Origin: an uncultured Oscillospiraceae bacterium
Lineage (GTDB): Bacteria > Bacillota > Clostridia > Oscillospirales > Acutalibacteraceae
Assembly: GCA_900543795.1 (NCBI GenBank)
Contig: UQSH01000053.1
Location: forward strand, 1-9,842
Direction: 5' to 3'
Length of the DNA: 9,842 bases
Under the pieces are notes generated by a model. That model was given only the letters and a program-made list of their open reading frames with translations, ran no database searches and was not told the origin of the DNA. Below, one piece after another: positions 1-6,619 of the stretch. Position numbers and translations under genes: made by a program. How positions within the stretch are numbered: the stretch's first letter is position 1; every line of letters starts with the position of its first letter.

Positions 1-22
1 GCAATATCTGCCACGCTAAACC

Positions 23-616
23 GTGGTTCGAATTATTACCGTTACCCTAAGCAAATGGGAAACGGGCGACGGTTATCCCGATATAACGCTTCTTCCCGAT
101 ATTGCAAGGGCTCTTGATATAACGGTTGATGAGCTTTTGAGCGGAGAGGTTATTCCCGAAAACAAAGCCGATATAAAGGTAACGGAAATTGAGAATAAGG
201 ATAATTTAATTAATCTTTTTAATATCTCTTATATAATTTCCATTTTCCTTGCAGGCTTCGGAGCTTTGCTCGGAGCCGTTACGGAGCTTTATTCAATTTG
301 GGCGTTTAGCATTTTGTTTTATACGCATTGGGAAATTATGTTCGTTGCCGTTGCGCTTTTTGCCATTGTTGCAGGCGGTCTTGTTTTTTCCGTCGGCACG
401 GCAAGGCTCGGAGTGGTTTTAAGCAAAAGCGAAATAATAAAAACGGCAGGCAAAAAGGGCGTTGTGCTATGTGCTGTTTCGGCGGTTTTCCCGGTTTTGT
501 TTATAGCGCGTATTATTGATGTTTCACGGTATTCAATGTTTGCTCCGTATGCCGTTGCGGCTATAATAATCGCCCTTGTTGCCGCTCTTGTTTATGTATT
601 CAAAAAAGTTAAGTAA
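23..616 (+). CDS. XRE-family regulator with membrane domain, 5' end broken
   Basis: This is the C-terminal half of a helix-turn-helix (XRE/Cro-like) DNA-binding domain fused to a membrane region. The stretch SKWETGDGYPDITLLPDIA, then ALDITVDELLSGE, is the classic second half of the HTH_3 fold, which ends near residue 42. About four hydrophobic segments follow, near residues 68-96, 103-127, 143-165 and 173-193, and the protein ends in a basic KKVK tail. Proteins of this layout are usually membrane-tethered or membrane-sensing repressors; the signal is unknown. The reading frame is closed by a TAA at 17-19, only one codon before the nominal GTG at 23, and no ribosome binding site precedes that GTG. 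Frame 1 at positions 4-21 reads ISATLN, which resembles the missing upstream helix, so a frameshift (true or sequencing error at the edge) is likely. The family is clear, but the start is not real. Confidence 0.75.
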   Translation: MVRIITVTLSKWETGDGYPDITLLPDIARALDITVDELLSGEVIPENKADIKVTEIENKDNLINLFNISYIISIFLAGFGALLGAVTELYSIWAFSILFYTHWEIMFVAVALFAIVAGGLVFSVGTARLGVVLSKSEIIKTAGKKGVVLCAVSAVFPVLFIARIIDVSRYSMFAPYAVAAIIIALVAALVYVFKKVK

Positions 617-629
617 AGGCAGGAAAGCA

Positions 630-1346
630 TTGAAATTCATTTTTATCATTCTCGGTGTGGCGTTGTTGCTTTGGTATACCGCTCCGCTTCCGGCACGAAT
701 TTTAAATATCGGAAATATTGCAGGAGCCGCTTTTTCGGCGTCGCTCATTTTGTTCGGAGCATATCTTGAAAAAATTCCGTTTCCGCTCAAAACGGCGTTT
801 TGCATATTGCTGTGTGCAGCAGTTGCCGTTTGCCTGCCGCTTACGGTTAATATGGCACGCTATGCCAATTATAAAACGAATGAGGGCGCACAAACGGTTA
901 TCGTTCTCGGCTGCAAGGTTAGAGGTGATAAGCCAAGCAAATATCTTTATGACAGATGTGCCGCAGCAGCTGAATATTTAAAGGAAAACCCGTTTGCCTG
1001 CGCAATCCTTTCGGGCGGTCAGGGTGCCGATGAGGATATAAGCGAGGCGCAGTGTATGGAAAATGTTCTTGTTGAAATGGGCATTGATAAGCGCAGGCTC
1101 TATCAGGAAAACAGGTCAACAAGCACGGTGCAGAATTTGCAGCTTTCAGCCGATATAATTGAAAAGAATAATTTAAGCCGTGATGTTCTTATTGTAACTA
1201 ATGAGTTCCACGAATACCGTGCAAAGCTTATATGCAAAGAGCTCGGTCTGAATTTTCATTCAAAATCAAGCCGTTCGTCAAGATATACTCTTTTAACCTT
1301 TTACACCCGTGAATTAATGGCGCTTGTTAAAGAAATTGTTTTTTAG
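630..1346 (+). CDS. DUF218 (SanA/ElyC/YdcF-like) membrane protein
   Basis: This is a membrane protein with three N-terminal hydrophobic segments (about residues 2-20, 29-47 and 55-76) followed by a DUF218 domain. Domain hallmarks are TVIVLGCKVRGDKPS at its start, ILSGGQGADEDISEA in the middle, ENRSTSTVQNL, and VTNEFHEYRA near the end. Relatives such as SanA and ElyC act at the cell envelope, in vancomycin resistance or peptidoglycan-precursor metabolism, but the biochemical activity of the domain is not settled. I chose the TTG at 630 because AAAGG and AGGAAAG lie just upstream and the protein then begins MKFIFIILG, a normal start for this type. An in-frame ATG at 594 would add 12 residues but overlaps the upstream gene by 23 bases. 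With the TTG start, the gene begins 13 bases after the regulator's stop, so the two are probably co-transcribed. Three membrane passes with a cytoplasmic N-terminus would put the DUF218 domain outside. Confidence 0.85.
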   Translation: MKFIFIILGVALLLWYTAPLPARILNIGNIAGAAFSASLILFGAYLEKIPFPLKTAFCILLCAAVAVCLPLTVNMARYANYKTNEGAQTVIVLGCKVRGDKPSKYLYDRCAAAAEYLKENPFACAILSGGQGADEDISEAQCMENVLVEMGIDKRRLYQENRSTSTVQNLQLSADIIEKNNLSRDVLIVTNEFHEYRAKLICKELGLNFHSKSSRSSRYTLLTFYTRELMALVKEIVF

Positions 1347-1460
1347 GCGGCACCGCAGCTTGAATTGGCTGATTAGCCGGTATTCCTTGCTGAAAAATAT
1401 TCGTAACATATAAAAGGAGTGGCAGGCTTTGCAACTCTTTAATATTGCCGGCGCAAAAGA

Positions 1461-1494
1461 AAATGCCGCAGAAGGCTTTGCTTCTGCGGCATTT
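1461..1494. terminator. Bidirectional rho-independent terminator
   Basis: A perfect 14-base inverted repeat, AAATGCCGCAGAAG and CTTCTGCGGCATTT, encloses a six-base loop GCTTTG. The GC-rich core has flanking A and T runs that supply a U-tract in both directions. It sits between two convergent genes, the DUF218 gene (+) and the phosphatase gene (-), whose stop codon lies only a few bases away, so it most likely ends both transcripts. The rest of the 1347-1498 gap contains no convincing gene. Confidence 0.88.
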
Positions 1495-1498
1495 AATG

Positions 1499-2215
1499 TT
1501 ATCCGAATATTCTGTTTGCGTTTTCCGTCAGCTCAACAAGCTTTTCCTCTCCAAGCCTTTTAACAATCTCCTTCGCTCCGCCTTGATAATCGGGAGGTCG
1601 TGTTGAGGTGTTGTGGCAGTCGGAGCCGATAAAGCTGATTCTTTCGCTTTCAAGATATTTGAAAAGCTTTTTTCTTATGCTTCTGTGAGCATCGGCAAAG
1701 GAGCTGATATTAACCTGCGTTAAGCAGCCCATATCAATCAACTCGTCAAGCGTGTCTGTATCGTCCATCAGCGAACGGTAGCGTTCAATGTGAACAAGAA
1801 CGGGAGTTATGCCGTAATCGCTTATAAGGCTCGAAAGCCGTTCAAGTGCACTGTCGGAAAACTCCTCGGAAAAGGGATGCTCAATAAAAGCATATTTTGT
1901 GCTTCCTGCACAGATTTCAGATAAATCGTCGTTGCCGAAAAGATATTTGCTTATATAAACCTCGGCGGCAGGAATAATTTGAGGAGAATCCGGCGGAAGA
2001 GCACGGCAGAGCCTTTCGTATGCGGCGTTTCTTTTTTTAACAAAATCTGCAAGGGAAATTGAGTCGCTGTAATAATGGGGAGTCGCAATTATTTTTTGTG
2101 CGCCTTGGCATTTAAGCCTCTCAACCATTTCAAGACTCATTTCAAGGCTGCTTGCGCCATCGTCAATTTCCGGCAGAATATGGCAGTGAGTTTCAATAAG
2201 ATTTTTAATAATCAC
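1499..2215 (-). CDS. CpsB/YwqE-type PHP tyrosine phosphatase
   Basis: This is a manganese-dependent protein-tyrosine phosphatase of the PHP superfamily (CpsB/CapC/YwqE, 238 aa, the usual length). It removes phosphates from the tyrosine tail of the partner kinase and so resets exopolysaccharide control; the protein is cytoplasmic. Metal-binding motifs are complete: ETHCHILPEIDDGA (H10, H12, D19), ATPHYY (H47), AAEVYI (E85), IEHPF (H113), LVHIERY (H142) and GSDCHN (D199, H201). The start is GTG at 2215, preceded by AAGGTG at five bases' spacing. The gene begins 27 bases after the kinase stop and is the last gene of the operon. The only alternative is another PHP-fold phosphatase, but gene order adaptor-kinase-phosphatase makes the assignment firm. 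Whether surface polysaccharide is the true target here cannot be seen. Confidence 0.94.
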   Translation of the reverse strand: MIIKNLIETHCHILPEIDDGASSLEMSLEMVERLKCQGAQKIIATPHYYSDSISLADFVKKRNAAYERLCRALPPDSPQIIPAAEVYISKYLFGNDDLSEICAGSTKYAFIEHPFSEEFSDSALERLSSLISDYGITPVLVHIERYRSLMDDTDTLDELIDMGCLTQVNISSFADAHRSIRKKLFKYLESERISFIGSDCHNTSTRPPDYQGGAKEIVKRLGEEKLVELTENANRIFG

Positions 2216-2242
2216 AGTATCACCTTAATCCAAATCCGGATT

Positions 2243-2995
2243 TTAATATGTATATTCGTTATAGCCGTATTTTTTATAGCCGTATTTATATCGTGATGCT
2301 TTATCCGAATCGTAATTAACAACAAAGCCTAAAATATTAGCGTCTATAAATTCAAGTGCTTTAAGCGCCTTTTGAAGCTCGGGGTGTGTTGAGGAATAAG
2401 AGCGCACAACAAGCACAACACCGTCTGATTCACGGATAACAGGGAGTGCATCAGAAACAAGATTAATCGGCGGAGTGTCTATTATAATGTAGTCATAGCT
2501 TTTTGAAACCTCTTCAAGAAAATCCCTCATAGGCTCGGAGCCGAGTATTTCCGCAGGATTAGGCGGAATGGAGCCGGAGGCGATAACAGATAAATTTCTT
2601 ATTTCCGTTGGATGAATTATGCTGAATAAATCAACCCTTTGAGAGCTTCGACTGTTAACGGCGGAGCTCAAATAATTAGTTAGCCCCGGAGCGTTTGGAA
2701 TTGAAAAATAATGATGAATTTTCGGCTTTCTCAAATCGCCGTCAATAAGCAAAACCCTTTGGTCTGCCTCGGCAATTGAAATTGCAAGGTTTGTTGTGGT
2801 GGTTGTTTTTCCCTCGCTTGGAACAGAGGAGGAAACAACAATTATTTTGCAGCCCTTTTTCATAACGGAAAGCATTATATTTGTTCTTATTGATTTGTAT
2901 GCTTCCTCAATTCTGAATTTAAGTCCCGGTTCGATTGTTGCGTCTTTTAGAAGAAAACGGGAGGATGCTGTGCTGTCGCTTTTTTTCTTTGCCAT
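2243..2995 (-). CDS. CpsD/CapB-type bacterial tyrosine kinase
   Basis: This is a cytoplasmic BY-kinase ATPase that autophosphorylates on a C-terminal tyrosine cluster and regulates exopolysaccharide polymerisation or export. The N-terminal EEAYKSIRTNI (about 30-40) matches the oligomerisation segment of the family. The Walker A is SSVPSEGKTT (K63), the Walker A' is LLIDGDLRKP (D85, D87), and the Walker B is IIIDTPP (D173). The last 15 residues carry seven tyrosines, at 236, 238, 240, 243, 245, 248 and 250. Length (250 aa) is typical of Gram-positive kinases, where the membrane activator is a separate protein; that activator is the gene just upstream. Its stop and this start overlap in TAATG, so translation is probably coupled, and AGGGGG lies upstream of the ATG. 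Without the tyrosine tail it would resemble MinD/ParA, but tail and neighbours exclude that. Confidence 0.95.
   Translation of the reverse strand: MAKKKSDSTASSRFLLKDATIEPGLKFRIEEAYKSIRTNIMLSVMKKGCKIIVVSSSVPSEGKTTTTTNLAISIAEADQRVLLIDGDLRKPKIHHYFSIPNAPGLTNYLSSAVNSRSSQRVDLFSIIHPTEIRNLSVIASGSIPPNPAEILGSEPMRDFLEEVSKSYDYIIIDTPPINLVSDALPVIRESDGVVLVVRSYSSTHPELQKALKALEFIDANILGFVVNYDSDKASRYKYGYKKYGYNEYTY
2260..2287 (-). repeat. 15-base period repeat encoding tyrosine tail
   Basis: The 13-mer TATAGCCGTATTT occurs at 2260-2272 and again at 2275-2287, a 15-base (five-codon) period. On the minus strand it encodes most of the tyrosine-rich kinase tail (YGYKK then YGYNE). This suggests the phosphorylation cluster grew by a small in-frame duplication. 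Confidence 0.6.
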
Positions 2996-3777
2996 TACTT
3001 ATTACCCCCTGCTTTTTTCTTTTTGCTTGAAATTTCAAATTCGGGAACAGAGCCTAAAACAGGTATATCATATTTGCCGGATAAATCCTCTGCACCCTTA
3101 ATTCTTACATCAAGGAATTCACGCAAAACTGCGTAAAGAGCGGCAAGCAAAATTCCCGCAATTGCTCCGATAATACATTTTTTGGGATATTGCATGCTCT
3201 CTGCTGCGCCTGCCTTCATCGGTGTGTCCTCAACGGAAACCTGAACAAGCCCTTGATTAGTTTGATCCATTGCCTGCGGAACGCAAACCTCAAGCGTTTG
3301 CGCAATGTGATAGCTTAAATCGGCGTCTGTTGTTGTAATTGTGAAATAAAACATTGCCGTGTTTTCAACCTTTTGAATTGAAATTGAGCTCTTAACGGTT
3401 CCTGCGGAATAATCGGTTCCGTAGGTTTTATTCAGCTCGTCCGCAACCATTTGGTTAAAATTATTTGTTGAAAAAACCTCAATATATGTGTCAAGCATTT
3501 TCATTGCATAATTCATTTTGCTTGTTTGGCTCGTTCTTTGAACGCTTGTTGAGGTGCTGGATTCCGATGTTGAGGTGCTGTCGCTCAGCTCCTCATCGGA
3601 ATCAACCGCATAAGCAAGAAATTCAATAGTTGAGGTGTATGTCAGCGTTGTGAATTTTGCCGTAAAAAGAAATGCGGCAAATGCGCCGATAAGCGCAAAA
3701 GCAATTATCAGCTTCCATTTTTTCAGAAGGGCTGTAAAAACCTTTTGAACATTTTCGTCTATATTCAAGCAAACCAT
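2995..3777 (-). CDS. Wzz/CpsC-like chain-length protein, kinase activator
   Basis: This is a membrane adaptor of the Wzz/CpsC (polysaccharide co-polymerase) type, which activates the separate tyrosine kinase and helps set polysaccharide chain length. It has a short cytoplasmic N-terminus, one membrane helix near 22-40, an extracytoplasmic domain of about 160 residues, a second helix near 201-220, and a cytoplasmic tail containing YDIPVLGSVPEF, the segment that usually contacts the kinase. The external loop includes an unusual serine/threonine-rich stretch at 65-86. Starts compete: the ATG at 3777 has AAAGG directly abutting it, which is too close to work well. A TTG at 3768 (giving MNIDENVQ) has AAAGG at about nine bases and AGGATGG at about five, so the shorter form may be the real one. 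It is the first gene of the operon and overlaps the kinase by one base. Confidence 0.9.
   Translation of the reverse strand: MVCLNIDENVQKVFTALLKKWKLIIAFALIGAFAAFLFTAKFTTLTYTSTIEFLAYAVDSDEELSDSTSTSESSTSTSVQRTSQTSKMNYAMKMLDTYIEVFSTNNFNQMVADELNKTYGTDYSAGTVKSSISIQKVENTAMFYFTITTTDADLSYHIAQTLEVCVPQAMDQTNQGLVQVSVEDTPMKAGAAESMQYPKKCIIGAIAGILLAALYAVLREFLDVRIKGAEDLSGKYDIPVLGSVPEFEISSKKKKAGGNK
3547..3580 (-). repeat. 21-base period repeat in CpsC Ser/Thr linker
   Basis: The 13-mer TGTTGAGGTGCTG is present at 3547-3559 and 3568-3580, a spacing of exactly 21 bases (seven codons). In the minus-strand protein it encodes two copies of STSTS within the Ser/Thr-rich external linker. An in-frame duplication explains the linker's composition and may make its length variable between strains. 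Confidence 0.6.
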
Positions 3778-3808
3778 CCTTTCGGATAAACATTATTATA
3801 CATTTTAA

Positions 3809-3837
3809 ATTTTACTTTAAAATAAAATATTTGTCAA
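3809..3837 (-). promoter_or_regulatory. Promoter for the CpsC-kinase-phosphatase operon
   Basis: On the minus strand a perfect -35 TTGACA (3837-3832) is followed by a 17-base spacer and a -10 TAAAAT (3814-3809, one mismatch to TATAAT). Transcription would start near 3802, leaving a leader of about 25-35 bases before the first start codon. A TATAAT also lies at 3800-3795 but has no good -35 at the correct distance. Confidence 0.72.
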
Positions 3838-3862
3838 CATTATAAGCTTATTTCTATTGACA
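3832..3862. promoter_or_regulatory. Candidate shared operator between divergent promoters
   Basis: The two -35 boxes form an inverted repeat, TGTCAA at 3832-3837 and TTGACA at 3857-3862. A 10-base perfect palindrome ATAAGCTTAT (3842-3851) lies at almost exactly the same centre. A dimeric regulator bound here would cover both -35 elements. No regulator is identified and the AT-rich context could produce the palindrome by chance, so this is a suggestion only. Confidence 0.35.
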
Positions 3863-3885
3863 AAGAAAAGAAAATAAATAATAAT
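3857..3885 (+). promoter_or_regulatory. Promoter for the glycosidase-phosphoesterase operon
   Basis: A perfect -35 TTGACA at 3857-3862 is followed, after 17 bases, by a -10-like AATAAT at 3880-3885. TAATAT, starting two bases later, is an alternative. The spacer is purine- and A-rich. A ribosome binding site AAGGG at 3912-3916 lies six bases before the ATG at 3923. The leader would be about 30 bases. Confidence 0.65.
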
Positions 3886-3922
3886 ATATTTTAATAAAAT
3901 AATTAAGGATTAAGGGCATTAT

Positions 3923-6601
3923 ATGAGCACACAGGAAAGCAAAATACCTCTTTGGGGACCGTATTCAAAAAAATATATGGGCATATCAAGAATAATTGAT
4001 TCCGATATGAAATCGGGAGCAAGATTTGATTTTGTTGTTCATCCAACCGTTTGGAATTCGGCAGTTCCCGTTCCGAATGTAACCGTTCCCAGCAGCTATC
4101 ATCTTTGGAAATGCAAGGGCGATTATTCCTTTTATTCATACAGATATGAGCTTATGTGGAAGGATTTGATATACACAGATGTTTCCTTCTCAAAAATAAA
4201 TGAGGAAGCGTATCTTATGAGGGCGTGCTTCGTTAATAACACGGATTTGAAGCAAAATTGCCTTTTAAATGTTTTTTCGTCTATGGAATATCCAAAGCCG
4301 TTTTACTGCCGTGCTTCGCTTCCCGAAAAAGCAATAATAATTAATGCAAATGATTATGATGAATATGAATATGCAAATCCCCGTCCGTGGGACAGGGAAA
4401 ATCCCGACGGTATGCACAAGGGCGAATTTTTTGATTGCAATTTCTATTCAAGCCACGGCTTGGGCGACAGATGCGAGAATTATCATGTTCCCGTGCTCAA
4501 TTTAAAGCCATTTGGCTGCGAGGCGGGCGACAGAGCTTCGTACCGCACAGACGCTTCCGAATTTAAAAGCCCTGTTTTAACGGTTAGATATAAAAGCGTA
4601 ACAGACACTCCCGCCGAATTTATGCTTTGCGGAAAAAAAGTTGTTTTCCCCGTTAATCAAGAGCTTTCGTTTGCACATTTTGAATATAACGGCGAAGAAA
4701 ATATAACTCTTGAAAGCCTCGGCACAGGCGGAATTGAGCTTGATTTTCTTGCAATAACGGAAAAGGGAGAGGAAAAAAATATTTCCGTTTCTCTTGAAAA
4801 GCAGGGCTTCGTTCCGAAAATTGCTTCCGAGGAGGCAGGCAGGGGATTAAGAATTAAGCTGGAATATCCAAGCGGAGAAGAGTTCTTCGTTCTCACAAAT
4901 AACGAAAGAACAAGGGAAAGAACGCTTAACTCAGGTTGCCTTGAGGATGCTTTGCCAAACAGGCTTTCAAACGGCGACCACACCTACGATGAGCTGACAA
5001 GAACATTCTCGGAAAGCTTTCTTGCAAAGAAAAGCGACGAGGGCTTTTTTCATAACGCAGTTATTCAGTCAATTTTTATTGATCCTTATTCAAGCCATAT
5101 CGAATATGCAGTTGTTTCAAAAAGTGCATTTGAGCCGTTATCCGATGAGGAATATGAGAAAATTTACATAACAAATTCAACCGAAAACGAAAATCCGTTT
5201 AACGAAAACGGCAAACAGTATTTGCTTTCAACAGAGATACTCAAATCAACTCTTTTAACAAATATTGTTTATCCTGTTTATAAGCACGGAAAGAATGTCG
5301 TTCATTACACTCCCGGTAAGAGATGGGACAGCTTCTATACCTGGGACAGCGGCGTTATCGGTGCAGGCGTTCTTGAATTCAGCCGTGAAAGGTCAAAATA
5401 TATCCTTGAAACATATCTTTCGGATGACGATAATGATGATTTTGCCTTTTTGCTTCACGGAAGCCTTGTGCCAACGCAGTTTGCACAGTATCTTGAATTG
5501 ATTAAAAGGGCGGAGGATAAGGAGCCCCTTTATGCGCTTTACGGAAAAATGATGCGCTATTATGATTTTCTTGCAGGCAGAAATGGCTCTTCAACCGCTA
5601 AATTTGAAAACGGTCTTTTAACAACCTATGATTATTGGTATTCCTGCTCGGGTATGGATGATTATCCTGCGCAGGTTTATATGATAGACAGGCAGATGAT
5701 GGATAAAATCTGCCCCTGTATTTCAACCTCTCATATTATTCGTGCGGCAAAAATTATGCGTATGACGGCTCTTGCTATGGGAAAAGAAGAGGATGCAAGG
5801 CGCCTTGAAGCCGATATTGAGCGTTTTTCAAATGCGCTAAACAATCTTGCGTGGGATGATGAAGCAGGCTATTATTCATATACCGTTTATGACGGCAACA
5901 AAAATGTTATCGGCTTTTTGAAAAACGAAAGCGGCGAAAATATGAACAAGGGTATGGATGGTGTTTATCCTCTTGTTGCAGGCATAGTGCCTCAGGGCAG
6001 AGCGCAAAGGCTTCTTTCGCATATCAAAAATCCGAATGAAATGTGGAGCAAAAGCGGCATTTCAGCCGTTGATATGAGCGCATCCTACTATTTTAACGAT
6101 GGCTATTGGAACGGCAATGTTTGGATGGCGCATCAATGGTTTTTGTGGAAAACAATGCTTGATATGGGCGAAGCGGACTTTGCATTTGAAATTGCAAAAA
6201 GAGCGCTTGATATGTGGAAAAAGGAAACGGATTTTTCGTATAACACCTATGAATGCTTCGGAATTGAAACACAGCGAGGAGGCTGGTTCCATAACTTCGG
6301 AGGTCTTTCCGCTCCTATCTGTATTTGGGCAAACGCATATTATAAGCCCGCAACCGTAACAACAGGCTTTGATGTTTGGACAGATGCACAGGCGGCAACC
6401 GAAAGCAGTGCAAAAATCAGCTTTAAGTATTTCGGAAATTCCGAAAAATACACCGTTCTTGTTTGTCTTTCCGATAAGTATGAATACCGTGTAACACTCA
6501 ATTCAAGCGAAATTGATTATGTGAGCAGAGATAACGGAATTATTGAAATAACTCTCAACGGTTGTGTTAAATCGGGAGAACTTGAGATAAAAATAAAATA
6601 A
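3923..6601 (+). CDS. Cytoplasmic (alpha/alpha)6 glycoside hydrolase, trehalase/GH63/MGH-like
   Basis: This 892-aa glycosidase has an N-terminal beta-rich region (about 1-300), a central-to-C-terminal (alpha/alpha)6-barrel (about 430-815), and a short beta-type C-terminal region (about 816-892). The barrel carries PGKRWDSFYTWDSG (464-477), which closely resembles trehalase signature 1 (PGGRF-x-E-x-Y-x-WD). It also has SGMDDYPAQ (577-585), YWNGNVWMAHQWF (around 728-738) and YECFGIETQRGGWFHNFGG (from about 776). By analogy with GH63, GH37 and mannosylglycerate hydrolases, D579 or D580 is the likely general acid and E777 or E782 the likely base. No signal peptide or membrane helix is visible, so it should act in the cytoplasm. 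The substrate is unknown; alpha-linked glucosides or mannosides are the usual ones in this clan. It is the first gene of an operon, 18 bases before the phosphoesterase gene, and is divergent from the polysaccharide-control operon. Confidence 0.85.
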   Translation: MSTQESKIPLWGPYSKKYMGISRIIDSDMKSGARFDFVVHPTVWNSAVPVPNVTVPSSYHLWKCKGDYSFYSYRYELMWKDLIYTDVSFSKINEEAYLMRACFVNNTDLKQNCLLNVFSSMEYPKPFYCRASLPEKAIIINANDYDEYEYANPRPWDRENPDGMHKGEFFDCNFYSSHGLGDRCENYHVPVLNLKPFGCEAGDRASYRTDASEFKSPVLTVRYKSVTDTPAEFMLCGKKVVFPVNQELSFAHFEYNGEENITLESLGTGGIELDFLAITEKGEEKNISVSLEKQGFVPKIASEEAGRGLRIKLEYPSGEEFFVLTNNERTRERTLNSGCLEDALPNRLSNGDHTYDELTRTFSESFLAKKSDEGFFHNAVIQSIFIDPYSSHIEYAVVSKSAFEPLSDEEYEKIYITNSTENENPFNENGKQYLLSTEILKSTLLTNIVYPVYKHGKNVVHYTPGKRWDSFYTWDSGVIGAGVLEFSRERSKYILETYLSDDDNDDFAFLLHGSLVPTQFAQYLELIKRAEDKEPLYALYGKMMRYYDFLAGRNGSSTAKFENGLLTTYDYWYSCSGMDDYPAQVYMIDRQMMDKICPCISTSHIIRAAKIMRMTALAMGKEEDARRLEADIERFSNALNNLAWDDEAGYYSYTVYDGNKNVIGFLKNESGENMNKGMDGVYPLVAGIVPQGRAQRLLSHIKNPNEMWSKSGISAVDMSASYYFNDGYWNGNVWMAHQWFLWKTMLDMGEADFAFEIAKRALDMWKKETDFSYNTYECFGIETQRGGWFHNFGGLSAPICIWANAYYKPATVTTGFDVWTDAQAATESSAKISFKYFGNSEKYTVLVCLSDKYEYRVTLNSSEIDYVSRDNGIIEITLNGCVKSGELEIKIK

Positions 6602-6619
6602 AGCAGAGGGGTAAAATTT

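Noticed and set aside
1413..1440. Possible extra terminator hairpin after the DUF218 gene (GAGT-GCA against TGC-ACTC, then TTT).
   Set aside because: The stem has a mismatch and a bulge and is weak; the perfect hairpin at 1461-1494 is sufficient.
1411..1545. Short + strand frame starting at a TTG after AAAGGAG.
   Set aside because: It runs through the terminator stem and into the 3' end of the opposite gene, and its translation resembles no protein; the AAAGGAG is probably coincidental.
3795..3800. Consensus TATAAT on the minus strand upstream of the CpsC-like gene.
   Set aside because: At 17-base spacing the -35 position reads ATTTTA, and the TTGACA is 31 bases away; TAAAAT at the correct distance is preferred.
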